A stretch of 64,000 bases of DNA from Cercis canadensis. Its lineage: Eukaryota; Streptophyta; Magnoliopsida; Fabales; Fabaceae. Below the pieces are notes generated by a model. The model had not been told where the DNA came from. It saw only the letters and a program-made list of their open reading frames with translations, and did not search any database. Position numbers and translations under genes: made by a program. The DNA is taken from NCBI GenBank assembly GCA_003255065.1, contig QAOA01000952.1:1-64000 (forward strand). Direction: 5' to 3'. The first letter of the stretch is position 1; the number at the start of each line of letters is the position of its first letter. Below, piece by piece: positions 9,637 to 20,462 of this stretch.

Positions 9637-12024
9637 TTAAAAATCAAAACAAGATAAGATTGCTTGCCATCTTGTAAAAATCTGTTTTGAGACTAGATTT
9701 TGAACATCTTTTTGTAAAATATCTTTTGCAGCTTTGCAATCGACTCTTAACAAAAAGGTTTTGTTGACCAAATCATCTTGAAATTTTGAGATGCACAAAA
9801 CAATTGATAGAACTTCTTTTTTGATTGTGGAGTAATTCTTTTGAGATTCGATCCATAGTCCTGAACGGTATCTCACTATTTGTTCTGGACTAGTTTCTTC
9901 AATCCTTTGTTTTAAAATTCCCCCATAACCTATATCAGAAGCATCAGTTTCTACAATCATATAGGCTAAAGGATCAGGAATAACTAGACAAGGAAGATTT
10001 TGAGATAGAATTTTTAATTCTATGATGACTTGAGTCATTTCTTGACTCCATACGGGTGGATTTTTCTTAAGTCTTTTGAATAATGGTTTACATTTCTGTC
10101 TTAAATTAGGAATGAAATCAGAAATGTAATTCAAACATCCTAAAAATCTTTGCAATTGATTTTTATCTTTGATTTCATCTGGAAATTTATTTGAAAATTC
10201 TATGGATCTGTTGATAGGCTTAATAGTACCTTGATAAATATCAAAGCCTAAAAACCTAACTTTTGTTTGAAACAGTTTCATTTTCTTGGCTGACACTACC
10301 AATCCATTTTGTTTGACTAATTGAAAGAATGTCTCTAAATGCTCAAAATGCTTGTTGATTGTGTTTGAGAAAACTAGAACATTGTCTATATAGACAATGG
10401 TGAATGTTGACAAAGTATTGAAAATGTCATTTATGATATTTTGGAATTTAGATGGTACATTTTTTAGGCCAAATGGCATGACATTCCATTTATAATGTCC
10501 AAATGGAACTGTAAAAGCAGTTTTGTATTTATCTTTTTCATGAATTTGAATTTGCCAAAAACCAGATTTCATGTCAAATTTTGAGAATATGGATGCATTA
10601 TGAAGACGACTAATTAAATCTTTTTTATTAGGTATGGGATACCTAATCCATTGAAGAACTTTGTTGAGAGGCTTGTAATTGATGACTAATCTAGGCACAC
10701 CTCTTTCCTGCTCAGCTTGTTTATTAACATAAAAAGCTGCACAACTCCAAGGAGACTTGCTAGGCCTAATGAGTTTTTTATCTAACAATTCTTGAATTTC
10801 TTTCTTGCAGACCTCTAACAATTCCTTGTTCATTTGAATTGGTCTTGCCTTGGTAGGAATTTTGTTTTCATGAAAATCTTTTTCATAGGGTAATTCCACC
10901 ATGTGTTCTTTCCTTTGCCAAAAAGCATTAGGAAGATCAGCACAGACTTCAGTTTCAATTTTCTTTTGAATTTTCTCTATTCTCTTTTGAACCTGAGGAT
11001 TTTGAACTTGTTCTTCTATTCTCCTGTAATGAACTTCCTGATTTAAGTATTGAATATGTTTCTGTTTCTTTATTACCATATTGGTAATAGAGACTGAACT
11101 ATTTTGAATTTCATTAACATCTTTATTTTTCATAGGGGTAAGAAATTCAAACATGATTTCTTTACCACCTTGAAGAGTATGTACTCCCTGAGATGTTACA
11201 TGAAAAGGATAAATTGGAGTAAGGAAAGGAGTCCCTAAAATGATAGGTGTTGAAATATTTTTGACCAAAATAAAAGTATTTTTGAAACAAATACCTTTAT
11301 TGCAAATTTGAGCTTTAGTTAACTTAAAATCTATATGAAGCTTTGAACCATTAGCACTAGTTATAGACTCTAGAGTCTTTTCATAGTACTTAGTAGGAAT
11401 TAAGCATTCTTGAATACAATTCATGTCTGCACCTGAGTCTATCAGGGCAATGAAATGCTTATGATATTCTTCATTAATGATTAATGATATTTTACAGTAC
11501 CATTTTTGAATTTGAATCCTATTGATGATATTGAGATAAGTTTCATGAGAATCTGAAGATTGATCAATATCTTCATCTTCATCCTCATTCTTTTGACTAG
11601 ACTCTTGACTATTGAGATGATTCTTTAATGACAAATTAAGCAAATCTAATTCTATTCGGCTCTGATCTTGCTTTAGTTGCTTAATTTCTTCTTTGACTTC
11701 TTTGATTTCATTTTGAAGATCTTTGACAGTAACAACCTGTTGTTTTGAATTCATTTTTGACAAAATAGCACTAAGGCTAATTGGTTTGATATCGGGAAAG
11801 CTAGGCTTCTCTTTATCTATGATGTCTTTTAATTTCAAAAGATATTGCCTTTTGATTTCATCATCTTCTATCTTTTCTATGACATCTATGAGGAAACTAG
11901 CTTCTGATGAAATAACATTTATTGACTTTGATTTGCAAGTTCCATTGCAATCTGGATCCTTGCAATTTTGAATACAGGATTCATCTTTTTCAGTTTCAGA
12001 AGATTCTGAAGCAGATGATTCTTC
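9637..12024 (-). pseudogene. Protease, reverse transcriptase and RNase H part of the polyprotein
   Basis: Downstream part of the polyprotein after the TAA at 12027-12025. The protease keeps D-S-G. The reverse transcriptase has KFDMKSGFWQI, PFGHYKWNVMPFGL and a polymerase catalytic motif reading Y-I-D-N, where the family has Y-x-D-D; the Asn codon is 10383-10381. RNase H follows, with VETDASDIGYGG, a Glu in the YSTIKKEVL segment and LRVDCKAA. This is the caulimovirid order, in which the enzyme copies pregenomic RNA to DNA in the capsid. No integrase is present, as expected. The catalytic Asp loss should inactivate the enzyme; the rest looks little damaged. Confidence 0.85.
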
Positions 12025-14241
12025 TTAAATTTGAAAAATATTTTCTATTTGATTTTCAGAATTCCTATCTGATAATTCCTTTTCAGATTCATTCTCTAAG
12101 TCTGAAATATTGTTAATGAACAATTTACTTAATTCTTTCTTTAATGAATCACTAATGTTTAATGAATTGATTTTAGTTTTCATCGGACAATTACTCTTGT
12201 AATGTCCTACTTGACCACATCTATAACAGACAGGATTTTTGAATGACTTTCTAGACTTTGAACTCTTCTTTGATGATTCTTTGAAAGGTTTTGATTCATT
12301 TCTATCATGATTTGTTCTTCTTTTATTGAACTTTCTATGACTAAAGTCTTTCCTAAAAGGCTTCTGCTTTTTCTTATCTCTTGATGAAGGAGGAACTAAA
12401 TTTGTATCAAATCCCATTTGATTACAAATATTCCCTAGTTCATTCTTCCTTTTATGACTATCTTTTTGAATTTTGTTTTTGAACTTAATATCATTACACT
12501 CAACCATGATTTCTTGATTGACAGCACTAACTAACTGACCATATGAGGAAGATTCATAGACTTGAGTTAATGATAATCCTTGTTGAGTTCCATAGTTTCT
12601 CAACCTTTCTTTGACCTTTTCTGCAAATAGCTTAGGAAGACCACAGATAAACTTCTCTTTCCAATAAGCTAAATTGCAATCACTTCTTAAGAATACTTTT
12701 GAGAAAAAAACATATTTATACCATCTTAAGTCTGAGAGTTCTCTACACCTTAAGTTGGTTAAGATTTCTAATGACTTATCTTGAAAACTTTGAGGTTCAC
12801 CTATGAAATGTTTAATGATGGCATAGATCAAAAGTTCTATGCATGTTGAACTATCAGTTTCAGGATCTATTGAAGTTTCTATTTCTAATCTTTGATCTTC
12901 AGTGAGATAATTATCCCACCAACCTTTGAGTTGACCAGTGAAACCACTAACAATGATTTTAAGGATATTCCTTAAATCTGCTGAAGGAATTTTGATTCTA
13001 AAAGCATTAACTGCCATGAGGATTTCATTAGTATGATTTAATATCTCATGTTCGCTCATACCATCAATATTCCACTCATAGATACTAGTTCCATCATAAC
13101 TACTATGGACATATTGACTTCTTTCCTCAAATTGAATATCTGGAAGAGTAGGTCTAGGATAATAATTCCTAGTTTGATAAGTTCTTCGACCTAATCTCAG
13201 ATTCTGTTTTAAAACTTTATTGACAGTTAATTCTTCTTTTTCTTGTTTGATCATATTGATTGAAGGTTTTTCTATTATTAGGTTTAAGGAATCCTCTTTT
13301 CCAAACCTAATGTTTTTTATTTTTGAAAAGTTTGGCATCCTATAAATAGGTTGCTGAATTTCTGATTTATTGAAAGATATTGAAGGAGACTTTGATGAGG
13401 AAGGACCTAATGAAAGAGGACCTAAAGGACGATTTAATGGAGGAAGATCTAATGAATTATTTGATGAGGGAAGAGAAGAGAGTGTATTCTCTACTCTAAT
13501 CATTTGATCTATATTTGGATATTTTAATGAATGACTACCTTTGACAAGATCATGAGTTATTATGAGAGGTGAAGTAATTACTTCTTCTTGATGAATATTT
13601 TCAACAGTAATTTTCTCTAAAGGGGGATGGACAACAGTAACTAGTGTCTCTGATGAAGTTTCCTGACTTATCCTAGTATTTTTCTTGATCTTCTTGATTG
13701 GTTTATAAGGATAAACTGTATCATCCACCTTAGCAAAAGGATAGCTAATATCATTTACTTCAGCATACTCTTCGAACCATTCGAAGAAAGGCATATTGTA
13801 GTTCATGATATTTAACTCATGAAAATAAATTTCTTTGAATATTTCTTTTGCTTGATGATTGAATCTTTTGAAATACCAACGTCTTTTTCCTTTGTTTGAG
13901 GCTTTCATGAATTCTTTCCTAAGATATTCTTTATCTATTTGAAACTCTTTTAATGACCTGGGAAAAGACATATGAGGAGAATTTTGAGAAAAAGGCTTTG
14001 AACTAACTATTGTAAAGTTAACTCCTGATGAATTTTTTGAAGAGGATTTTAATGATTTTTTGCTAGGACTGTAATGAGTTGATGATTCAAAACTAGAATC
14101 TAATTCTAATTCTTCTTCATCCGAATTTTCATCATCTTGATCAACTGAAATTTCATCATCTTGAACATCTATTGAATAGTCATGTTCCTCCGTATCTGAG
14201 TCAAAAGGTTCATCTTCACTAGACATATACTCTCTATCCAT
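12025..14241 (-). pseudogene. Capsid/Gag part of the polyprotein, right copy
   Basis: Begins at the ATG at 14241. The head resembles the left copy's head around an EEHDYS/QEHDYS match, then runs into an Asp/Glu-rich linker and joins the capsid region at a THYS match, skipping the entire movement-protein domain in frame. The capsid core and basic segment follow, with a zinc knuckle (CYRCGQVGHYKSNC) near 12190-12232. The frame is unbroken until TAA at 12027-12025, where the left copy has CAA. This part has none of the three tandem duplications seen in the left copy. Confidence 0.8.
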
Positions 14242-14497
14242 CCTTGACTTTATGATCAATCTTAACTCTAACGGCCAAGTGTTTTTCTTTAAATTTACCG
14301 GGAACACCCCGCTTACCAACGGTTTTACTGTCTCCCCTGGGACTTACGACCGGGAACACGGTTACCGGCTTACCAACGCTAAGTCAAGAAAATATCTCGG
14401 TCTAGAAAATTAGAGTCTTAATATCTTACAAAGTTTTGGACTTTAGAGATCTATGCCTTGCTTAATGAACTTCTAAGACAAATACTTAGAATAATGA

Positions 14498-14668
14498 CTA
14501 AGCAGCTAGATGAGCAAGCTTGCTGAAATAGTATTGAACAATCCTTTGATTATATTTAATTTCTTCAATTTCAGAAGGATGTTCCTTTTTGAGGTATCGA
14601 ACTCTATTGTAATAGAACAAGTAAGCATGTCTTTGCTTGATTATGAAAGGACCATAATATCTTGTCAT
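14498..14668 (-). CDS. Conserved 56-codon small ORF, right copy
   Basis: Same length, position and pattern as the ORF at 483-653: a YYGP motif after the start, NRV.YLKKE, an acidic patch, QYYF, and a Leu-Ala-Ala end. It lies about 260 bp upstream of the polyprotein start. There is no tandem second copy here, unlike on the left. Function unknown. Confidence 0.6.
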   Translation of the reverse strand: MTRYYGPFIIKQRHAYLFYYNRVRYLKKEHPSEIEEIKYNQRIVQYYFSKLAHLAA

Positions 14669-14788
14669 CTACCTTAGACAGCTAGATATGAAACTTTTTT
14701 GAAGAAAGTGTTAATTTTTCATTAACACACTGACGCACGCACCTAGACGGACACAGACACACCCATTACCCCCACCACAAAAAGAGGC

Positions 14789-14811
14789 ATATATATATAT
14801 ATATATATATG
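14789..14811. repeat. (AT)n microsatellite at the viral edge
   Basis: About 23 bp of alternating AT. It separates the outer end of the right viral copy from sequence shared with block B (which begins near 14,812 here and near 44,053 there). Block B also has a short ATATATATA at the equivalent place. Confidence 0.8.
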
Positions 14812-16217
14812 AATAAAATAATCACATAGCATTGAAGGATAACCACATTTATAAACTAAATAATTACATAACACGAAAAATATTTTAATCTTTTTGAACG
14901 ATGTGGAATTTCTGCACCATTTGAGAAATATTCCCGGGTTCTTGGACTTGGGAATAATAAGCTCATGTTAAGATATTAACATTTGAGAAGAAAAAGTGTT
15001 GACATATATTTTATGTGTTGGTGTGCATTCATGTCATTGTTAGAGCATCATGCAACTAGTTACCAAATTCACATATTACTTATGAAGTATGTTATGTTAT
15101 TTGCATACTAATTAATTTTATATTGTCTTACACTAAATCTAATGCAAGAAAAAAAAATTAAGTAGTTTAATTAGAATGAAATGGTGTTAGTTCTAATAAA
15201 CTGATCATGTTCGGGCTGACATGATAAGTTAAACCAATCCATTTTGACAACTCAGCATCACTCTTTACTTGCAAGCTAAGGCACAATGGCTCAACGCTCT
15301 CATGGATAACACCAACATAGAAAAATTGCAAAGAAGCTTCCTAGGTCATTATCAATTGTCTTATCATTTACTTTGAACATGGAAAAAGTCTAGCAAACAG
15401 AATGCACTCAAATTTAATTTGTGTCTGCAGATTCCAAGCATAATTCAAACTTGATACTTGATTCCACTTCCATCATACCAATTAGCAAGGTTCCTAGCTA
15501 ATTCCTTCTTTCTTTCTCTCTCTCATAATTCCTTTGTTTAATTTGTTTAAAATCAGTCTTTGGCCGGCTAGATCTTTTTTTGGCCGGCTAAATATTGATG
15601 GTTGACACACACACACACACACACACACACACAAGATTTACAAGGGTTCATTACTGGGGGAGAGGGGACTGAAGAAAATGCTATGAAACTTCCCTTAATA
15701 AATGCATATGTTAATGTCATACCAGTGTTAATCAGATCAATAATTTATTCAACAACCATGAACAAAAAGTCAAAGTACTTGCATCATGAAAATTTCTGCT
15801 GCAATGCAACATTTATTTCAAGGCAGGCATGCAGCTGATGGCTAGCGTATGTATCATACCTCAATGTGCTAGAAGACACTAAAAATTAGACAATCTAGTA
15901 CTTGTTCTTAATCCTAGGATTTAGTTACTTTATCTTTCTGTTCCCATTTTATGATAACATTAAATAATATAAAATTGCTGTCATATTGTTGTTATTGACG
16001 TACGTTACCTAGACATAATACTTTTTCAATGTAATTCTTCCAAAATCATCTGGCTAGCAGCTTAATCTTTAAACCTCAAACCAGGGTGTACTTTGAGCTA
16101 AGCTTATACACCACTATGTTTTTTGCAAGCAGCAAATCCTTAAACTAAACACTGTCTTTGTTCCCAAGTCATATATTTGAGTGTTGATACCACCACGTTT
16201 GCGTTTTCACTGAAACA
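14812..16217 (+). other. Upstream region of the intact NLR
   Basis: Non-coding; matches 44,053-45,696 upstream of the second NLR. It includes an (AC)n tract at about 15605-15632. The sequence before the ATG (AAACAATGG) has A at -3 and G at +4, a favourable start context. I cannot place a TATA box or transcription start with confidence. Confidence 0.6.
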
Positions 16218-19200
16218 ATGGCTGTTGGAGAAGCGTTTTTATCAGCTTTCCTTCAGGTTTTGTTTGACAGGCTGGCCTCCAAGAATGTTATTGATGCCAT
16301 CCAAGTAGGAGACAATGATAAAGCGGTGATTAAATTGAAGAAGACTTTGCTGCTTATAAAAGGCGTAGTCAATGATGCAGAGGACAAGCAAGTGAAGAAT
16401 GAGGCTGTGAGAATGTGGCTGAGTGAACTCAAAGATGTTGCTTATGATGCAGAAGATATTCTTGATGAGTTTGCTACTCAGGTGCTGAGGAGGAGATTGG
16501 AATCCATATCGCGAAACAGCTTCACTCAAGTATGGAATCTTATCCCAACTTCTCTTAGTCCAAGTACTTTGATATTTAAAGTTGAGATAGATTCTAAGAT
16601 GAATGAAATCATTGAGAGGCTGGATAACCTTGCAAGTGAAAGGCAAGAGCTTGGCTTAAGTGAAGTTGTTGCAGGTTCTTCATGTAGAATCAAGGAAACA
16701 AGTTCCTTGGTGAATGAATCCTGTGTCTTTGGGAGAGATAAGGACAAAGAGAAGATTATAGGGTTGCTGATGGAGAACATGTCAAGCTGTGACAGTGAAG
16801 TCTCAGTGATTTCCATTGTGGGAATGCCCGGCGTTGGGAAAACAACATTGGCTCAGGTTTTGTTCAATGATGATAGGGTGAGTATGCATTTTGATGTCAA
16901 GGCATGGGTATCTGTATCTAATGAATTTAATGTCAAGACTGTAACCAGAAAGATTCTAGAGGCAACCACTTCCAGAAGCTGTAATTTCAATGACTTAAAT
17001 CAGCTTCAGGTTAACCTCAAAGCTGCCTTGGGAGGTAAGAAATTTCTAATTGTTTTAGATGATGTGTGGAATAAGAATTACAATGAATGGCTGGAGCTGG
17101 AAACCCCCTTGAAAGGAGGGGCGCGAGGGAGTTGGGTGATAGTAACAACAAGAAATGCAGAAGTTGCCAGAATGATGGGAACTGTTGAAGCTCATTTTCT
17201 TGACCTTTTATCAGAGGAGGAATGCTGGTCAGTTTTTGGGCACCATGCTTTTAAGAATAAAAATACTGATGCAAATCCAAGTCTTGTGGAGATTGGTAAG
17301 AAGATTGCTGAGAAATGCAAAGGCTTACCCTTGGCAGCATCAACGTTAGGGGGGGTTTTGTGCTCAAATCAAGATGAAAATGAGTGGGAAAGTGTTTTGA
17401 ATTCTGAAATACTGGATCTAGCAGTGGAGAAAAGTAACATTCTCCAAGCTTTAAGATTGAGTTATTGTCATCTTCCTTCACATCTGAAGCGATGTTTTGC
17501 ATACTGCTCCCTATTCCCAAAAGGCTATGAATTTGAGGAGAAAGATATAGTCTTGCTGTGGATGGCGGAAGGCTTTTTACAGCAACTTGGGCAGAAGGAA
17601 ATGGAAGATGTGGGCCATGACTACTTTCAAGATCTACTCTCAATGTCTTTCTTTCAGGAGTCAAGTGGCAATAGATCATGGTATGTAATGCATGACCTTG
17701 TCAATGATCTTGCTCAGTGGGTTGCTGGGGAAACATGTTTTAGATTGGACAACAGGTTACACTTGCAGGGGCAAAAGACACAGAAAATTTCCAAAACTGC
17801 TCGCTACTCATCTTACACTGGTGGTGAATATGATAATATTCAAATGTTTCAGGCCTTTCATGAAGCCAAACTTGTAAGAACATTCCTCCCTCTAAAGCAT
17901 GGATCCCAAGAACGGGCCTATATAACTAATGATGTCCCTTTTAAGTTATTGCCTAAGTTAACCTCCTTACGAGTCTTATCCTTGAGTGGATATTATATTA
18001 GTAAACTTCCTGATTCAGTTAGTAATTTGAAGCTTCTGCGGTACCTGAACCTTTCACAGACTATCATCAGAAAGTTGCCAGAATCAGTAAGTAATCTATG
18101 TAATCTGCAGACATTATTACTAAGAGGTTGTTTAAATCTTGAGAACCTGCCATCAAACATGGGGGATTTAATCAACCTACGCCAACTTGATATCACTGGA
18201 GCGCAGTCTTTAACAGGTATGCCACAGGGTATTGGCAAATTGACACATCTTCAAACATTGTCAAATTTCATTCTAGGCAAAAGTGGCATCAGAGAACTGA
18301 TGAAGTTGTCAAATCTCCGCGGAGTACTTTCTGTGTCCAGGTTAGAGCATGTGGTTGATGCTCGGGAAGCAGGCGAAGCAATGTTAAATAAGAAGATAGG
18401 CATTGATGTGCTTAAACTGAAGTGGAGTAGCTGTGCAACTGATACGTCACATATTGAAAGAGCCAAAGATGTTCTTCATATGCTACAACCTCACAGGGCT
18501 CTTAAAAAGCTTAGTGTTGAATGCTATGGTGGTTCGAATTTCCCAAAATGGATAGAAGATCCATCCTTGAAGAGTCTAGTGTTCTTAAAGTTGAAGAACT
18601 GTGCCAATTGTACATCTTTGCCTGCACTTGGAAACCTCCATGCACTCAAAGACCTTCGCGTAATTGGAATGAAAGAAGTATGCTGCATTGATGGTGGGTT
18701 CTATGGTGAAGGTTGCTTTAAACCTTTTCCATCCTTGGAGAGACTATGTTTTATGGATATGGACAAATGGATAGATTGGTTCCCCTTTGTTGACGAGCAA
18801 CTTGATGCTTTTTCTTGTTTGCAGGAGCTTTCTATCGTGAGATGCCCCAAACTCCTAGGAACATTACCTGATCATCTTCCTTCTCTGGAAGCTCTATTGA
18901 TTAATGAATGTGAACAGTTGATAGTTCCTATTTCATGCTTTCCGCTGCTCTGCAAACTAGAAATTGAAGCATGCAAAGGCATAGTGCTTAACTGTGAAAC
19001 TGAATTCAGCTCATTAAACTCCATGGCTCTTTCAAGAATCTTGGAATTCAAATGTCCAATAGAGTGGTTTATGCAGGTAGAAGAACTCAAAATTGTCTCT
19101 TGTGACCAAGAAGTGATTACAGCTTTGTGGGGGAATGATGTTTACCTTGCAAAGCATCCACATGACTTTTCATTCATGCTCAGAGCAATTGAGATTAGAA

Positions 19201-20462
19201 ATTGCAGTGTTATGAAATTTATACCTGAAGCACTGACGCTCCATAGCCCTTATCTTGAACGCTTGTACATATGCAACTGTGATTCCCTAATCTTTGTCAC
19301 AAGAGACCAGCTGCCTCCCACTTTAAAATCATTGGAGATATCAAATTGTAAGAACTTGTGGTGTTTAGTGGACAATGGAGAATGTTCTTCTTCAACAAGA
19401 ATGATGCATGAGGAGAATTCCCATAGAGGTGGGAAGGACATTTCTCTCCTTGAGTATATATATATTGGCTGGTGTCCATCTCTCTCTTTCTTATCATCAA
19501 GTGGTGAGTTACCTGGTGCTATCAAACGTTTGTTCATTTGGAATTGTTCAGAGCTAACATGCTTGTCATTGAAAGGCCAGTTACCTACAACTCTTCAGAA
19601 ACTTGAGATTCAATCTTGTCCAAAGCTAGAGTCAATAGCAAAGAGTTTGCATAGAAACACCTCCTTGGAGTCTATTCAGATATGGAACTGTGAAAACCTC
19701 AAATCCCTTCCTCAAGGCATGCATTGCCTCATTCACCTTGAGGAGATCAGAATTATTGGTTGTCCAAGTCTTGTTTCGTTCCCGGAAGAAGGTTTGCCTA
19801 CCTCCAAACTAAAAGAACTCTGCATCATGAGCTGTGAGAGACTAGAGGCCCTGCCAAACTTCATGCACAACCTCACCTCCCTCAAAGAATTGGAGATAGG
19901 TCACTGTCCAAGTATCAAATTCTTTCCTCAAGAAGGCTTTCCACCTAACTTAACATCACTGTGGATCAATGACCATAATGCCTGTGAAGCTTTGTTCAAC
20001 TGGGGTTTATACAAACTCACTTTTCTTAAGGACCTCACCCTCATAGGTGGAAATTTTCATATTCCACTTGAGGAGGTGGGTACAATGCTTCCATCTTCTT
20101 TAACCAGCTTCACCATTCAGGATTTTCCAAACTTAAAACTTCTGTCACCAAAAGGCTTTCATAATCTGACCTCTTTATCCAGCCTCACCCTCCGAGATCT
20201 CTTAAATCTGGCATATCTTCCTTCCTTGGGTTTCCAATACCTCACCTCTCTTGAAGAACTCTCCATTTATAATTGTCCCAACCTTTTCTGTTTACCTGAG
20301 GAGGGCCTGCCTTCGTCACTGTTGGAGCTATATATACAAGACTGTCCTCAACTGAAAGGACAGTGCAGGAAAGGTAAAGGAAAAGAATGGTTCAAGATTG
20401 CCAACATCCCCTATGTTGAGATTGACGGAGAATTCATCCATGACTCAGATGCAGAAGATTGA
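16218..20462 (+). CDS. CC-NB-ARC-LRR disease resistance protein, RPP13-like/RPPL1 type (intact)
   Basis: An intronless 1,414-residue intracellular immune receptor. The N-terminal Rx-like coiled-coil domain (1-160) contains DVAYDAEDILDEF at 73-85. NB-ARC follows: P-loop GMPGVGKTT at 202-210, Walker B FLIVLDD at 276-282, GLPLA at 369-373, the RNBS-D CFAYCSLFP region near 426-434 and MHD at 491-493. From about 570 to near the C-terminus there is a long LRR array of the L.SLE.L.I..C..L type, often ending in LP or FP. NLRs of this class recognise pathogen effectors and trigger hypersensitive defence, using the NB-ARC as a nucleotide switch. All switch motifs are intact, so it looks functional. The duplicate at 45,697 is broken. 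A CRK lies convergently 1 kb downstream. Confidence 0.95.
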   Translation: MAVGEAFLSAFLQVLFDRLASKNVIDAIQVGDNDKAVIKLKKTLLLIKGVVNDAEDKQVKNEAVRMWLSELKDVAYDAEDILDEFATQVLRRRLESISRNSFTQVWNLIPTSLSPSTLIFKVEIDSKMNEIIERLDNLASERQELGLSEVVAGSSCRIKETSSLVNESCVFGRDKDKEKIIGLLMENMSSCDSEVSVISIVGMPGVGKTTLAQVLFNDDRVSMHFDVKAWVSVSNEFNVKTVTRKILEATTSRSCNFNDLNQLQVNLKAALGGKKFLIVLDDVWNKNYNEWLELETPLKGGARGSWVIVTTRNAEVARMMGTVEAHFLDLLSEEECWSVFGHHAFKNKNTDANPSLVEIGKKIAEKCKGLPLAASTLGGVLCSNQDENEWESVLNSEILDLAVEKSNILQALRLSYCHLPSHLKRCFAYCSLFPKGYEFEEKDIVLLWMAEGFLQQLGQKEMEDVGHDYFQDLLSMSFFQESSGNRSWYVMHDLVNDLAQWVAGETCFRLDNRLHLQGQKTQKISKTARYSSYTGGEYDNIQMFQAFHEAKLVRTFLPLKHGSQERAYITNDVPFKLLPKLTSLRVLSLSGYYISKLPDSVSNLKLLRYLNLSQTIIRKLPESVSNLCNLQTLLLRGCLNLENLPSNMGDLINLRQLDITGAQSLTGMPQGIGKLTHLQTLSNFILGKSGIRELMKLSNLRGVLSVSRLEHVVDAREAGEAMLNKKIGIDVLKLKWSSCATDTSHIERAKDVLHMLQPHRALKKLSVECYGGSNFPKWIEDPSLKSLVFLKLKNCANCTSLPALGNLHALKDLRVIGMKEVCCIDGGFYGEGCFKPFPSLERLCFMDMDKWIDWFPFVDEQLDAFSCLQELSIVRCPKLLGTLPDHLPSLEALLINECEQLIVPISCFPLLCKLEIEACKGIVLNCETEFSSLNSMALSRILEFKCPIEWFMQVEELKIVSCDQEVITALWGNDVYLAKHPHDFSFMLRAIEIRNCSVMKFIPEALTLHSPYLERLYICNCDSLIFVTRDQLPPTLKSLEISNCKNLWCLVDNGECSSSTRMMHEENSHRGGKDISLLEYIYIGWCPSLSFLSSSGELPGAIKRLFIWNCSELTCLSLKGQLPTTLQKLEIQSCPKLESIAKSLHRNTSLESIQIWNCENLKSLPQGMHCLIHLEEIRIIGCPSLVSFPEEGLPTSKLKELCIMSCERLEALPNFMHNLTSLKELEIGHCPSIKFFPQEGFPPNLTSLWINDHNACEALFNWGLYKLTFLKDLTLIGGNFHIPLEEVGTMLPSSLTSFTIQDFPNLKLLSPKGFHNLTSLSSLTLRDLLNLAYLPSLGFQYLTSLEELSIYNCPNLFCLPEEGLPSSLLELYIQDCPQLKGQCRKGKGKEWFKIANIPYVEIDGEFIHDSDAED

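Larger units (their letters stand above)
7650..14750 (-). mobile_element. Endogenous pararetrovirus, right copy (polymerase component)
   Basis: A near-complete caulimovirid genome on the minus strand. Order from its 5' side: the 56-codon small ORF, an acidic N-terminal segment, capsid with zinc knuckle, protease, reverse transcriptase, RNase H, a second ORF, promoter and leader. The polyprotein frame (14241-9637) is 1,534 codons with a single internal TAA and no frameshift, so this copy is better preserved than the left one. No movement-protein domain is present; its place is taken in frame by a short acidic linker. The outer end lies at about 14,750, just before an (AT)n tract. Confidence 0.85.

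Noticed and set aside
11723-12116. Plus-strand frames inside the right polyprotein, and the minus-strand frames at 3887-4367
   Set aside because: Antisense to viral capsid/protease sequence with strong codon-level conservation on the other strand.
16242-19537. Several minus-strand frames inside the NLR
   Set aside because: Antisense shadows of a strongly supported coding gene; the same shadows appear in copy B.
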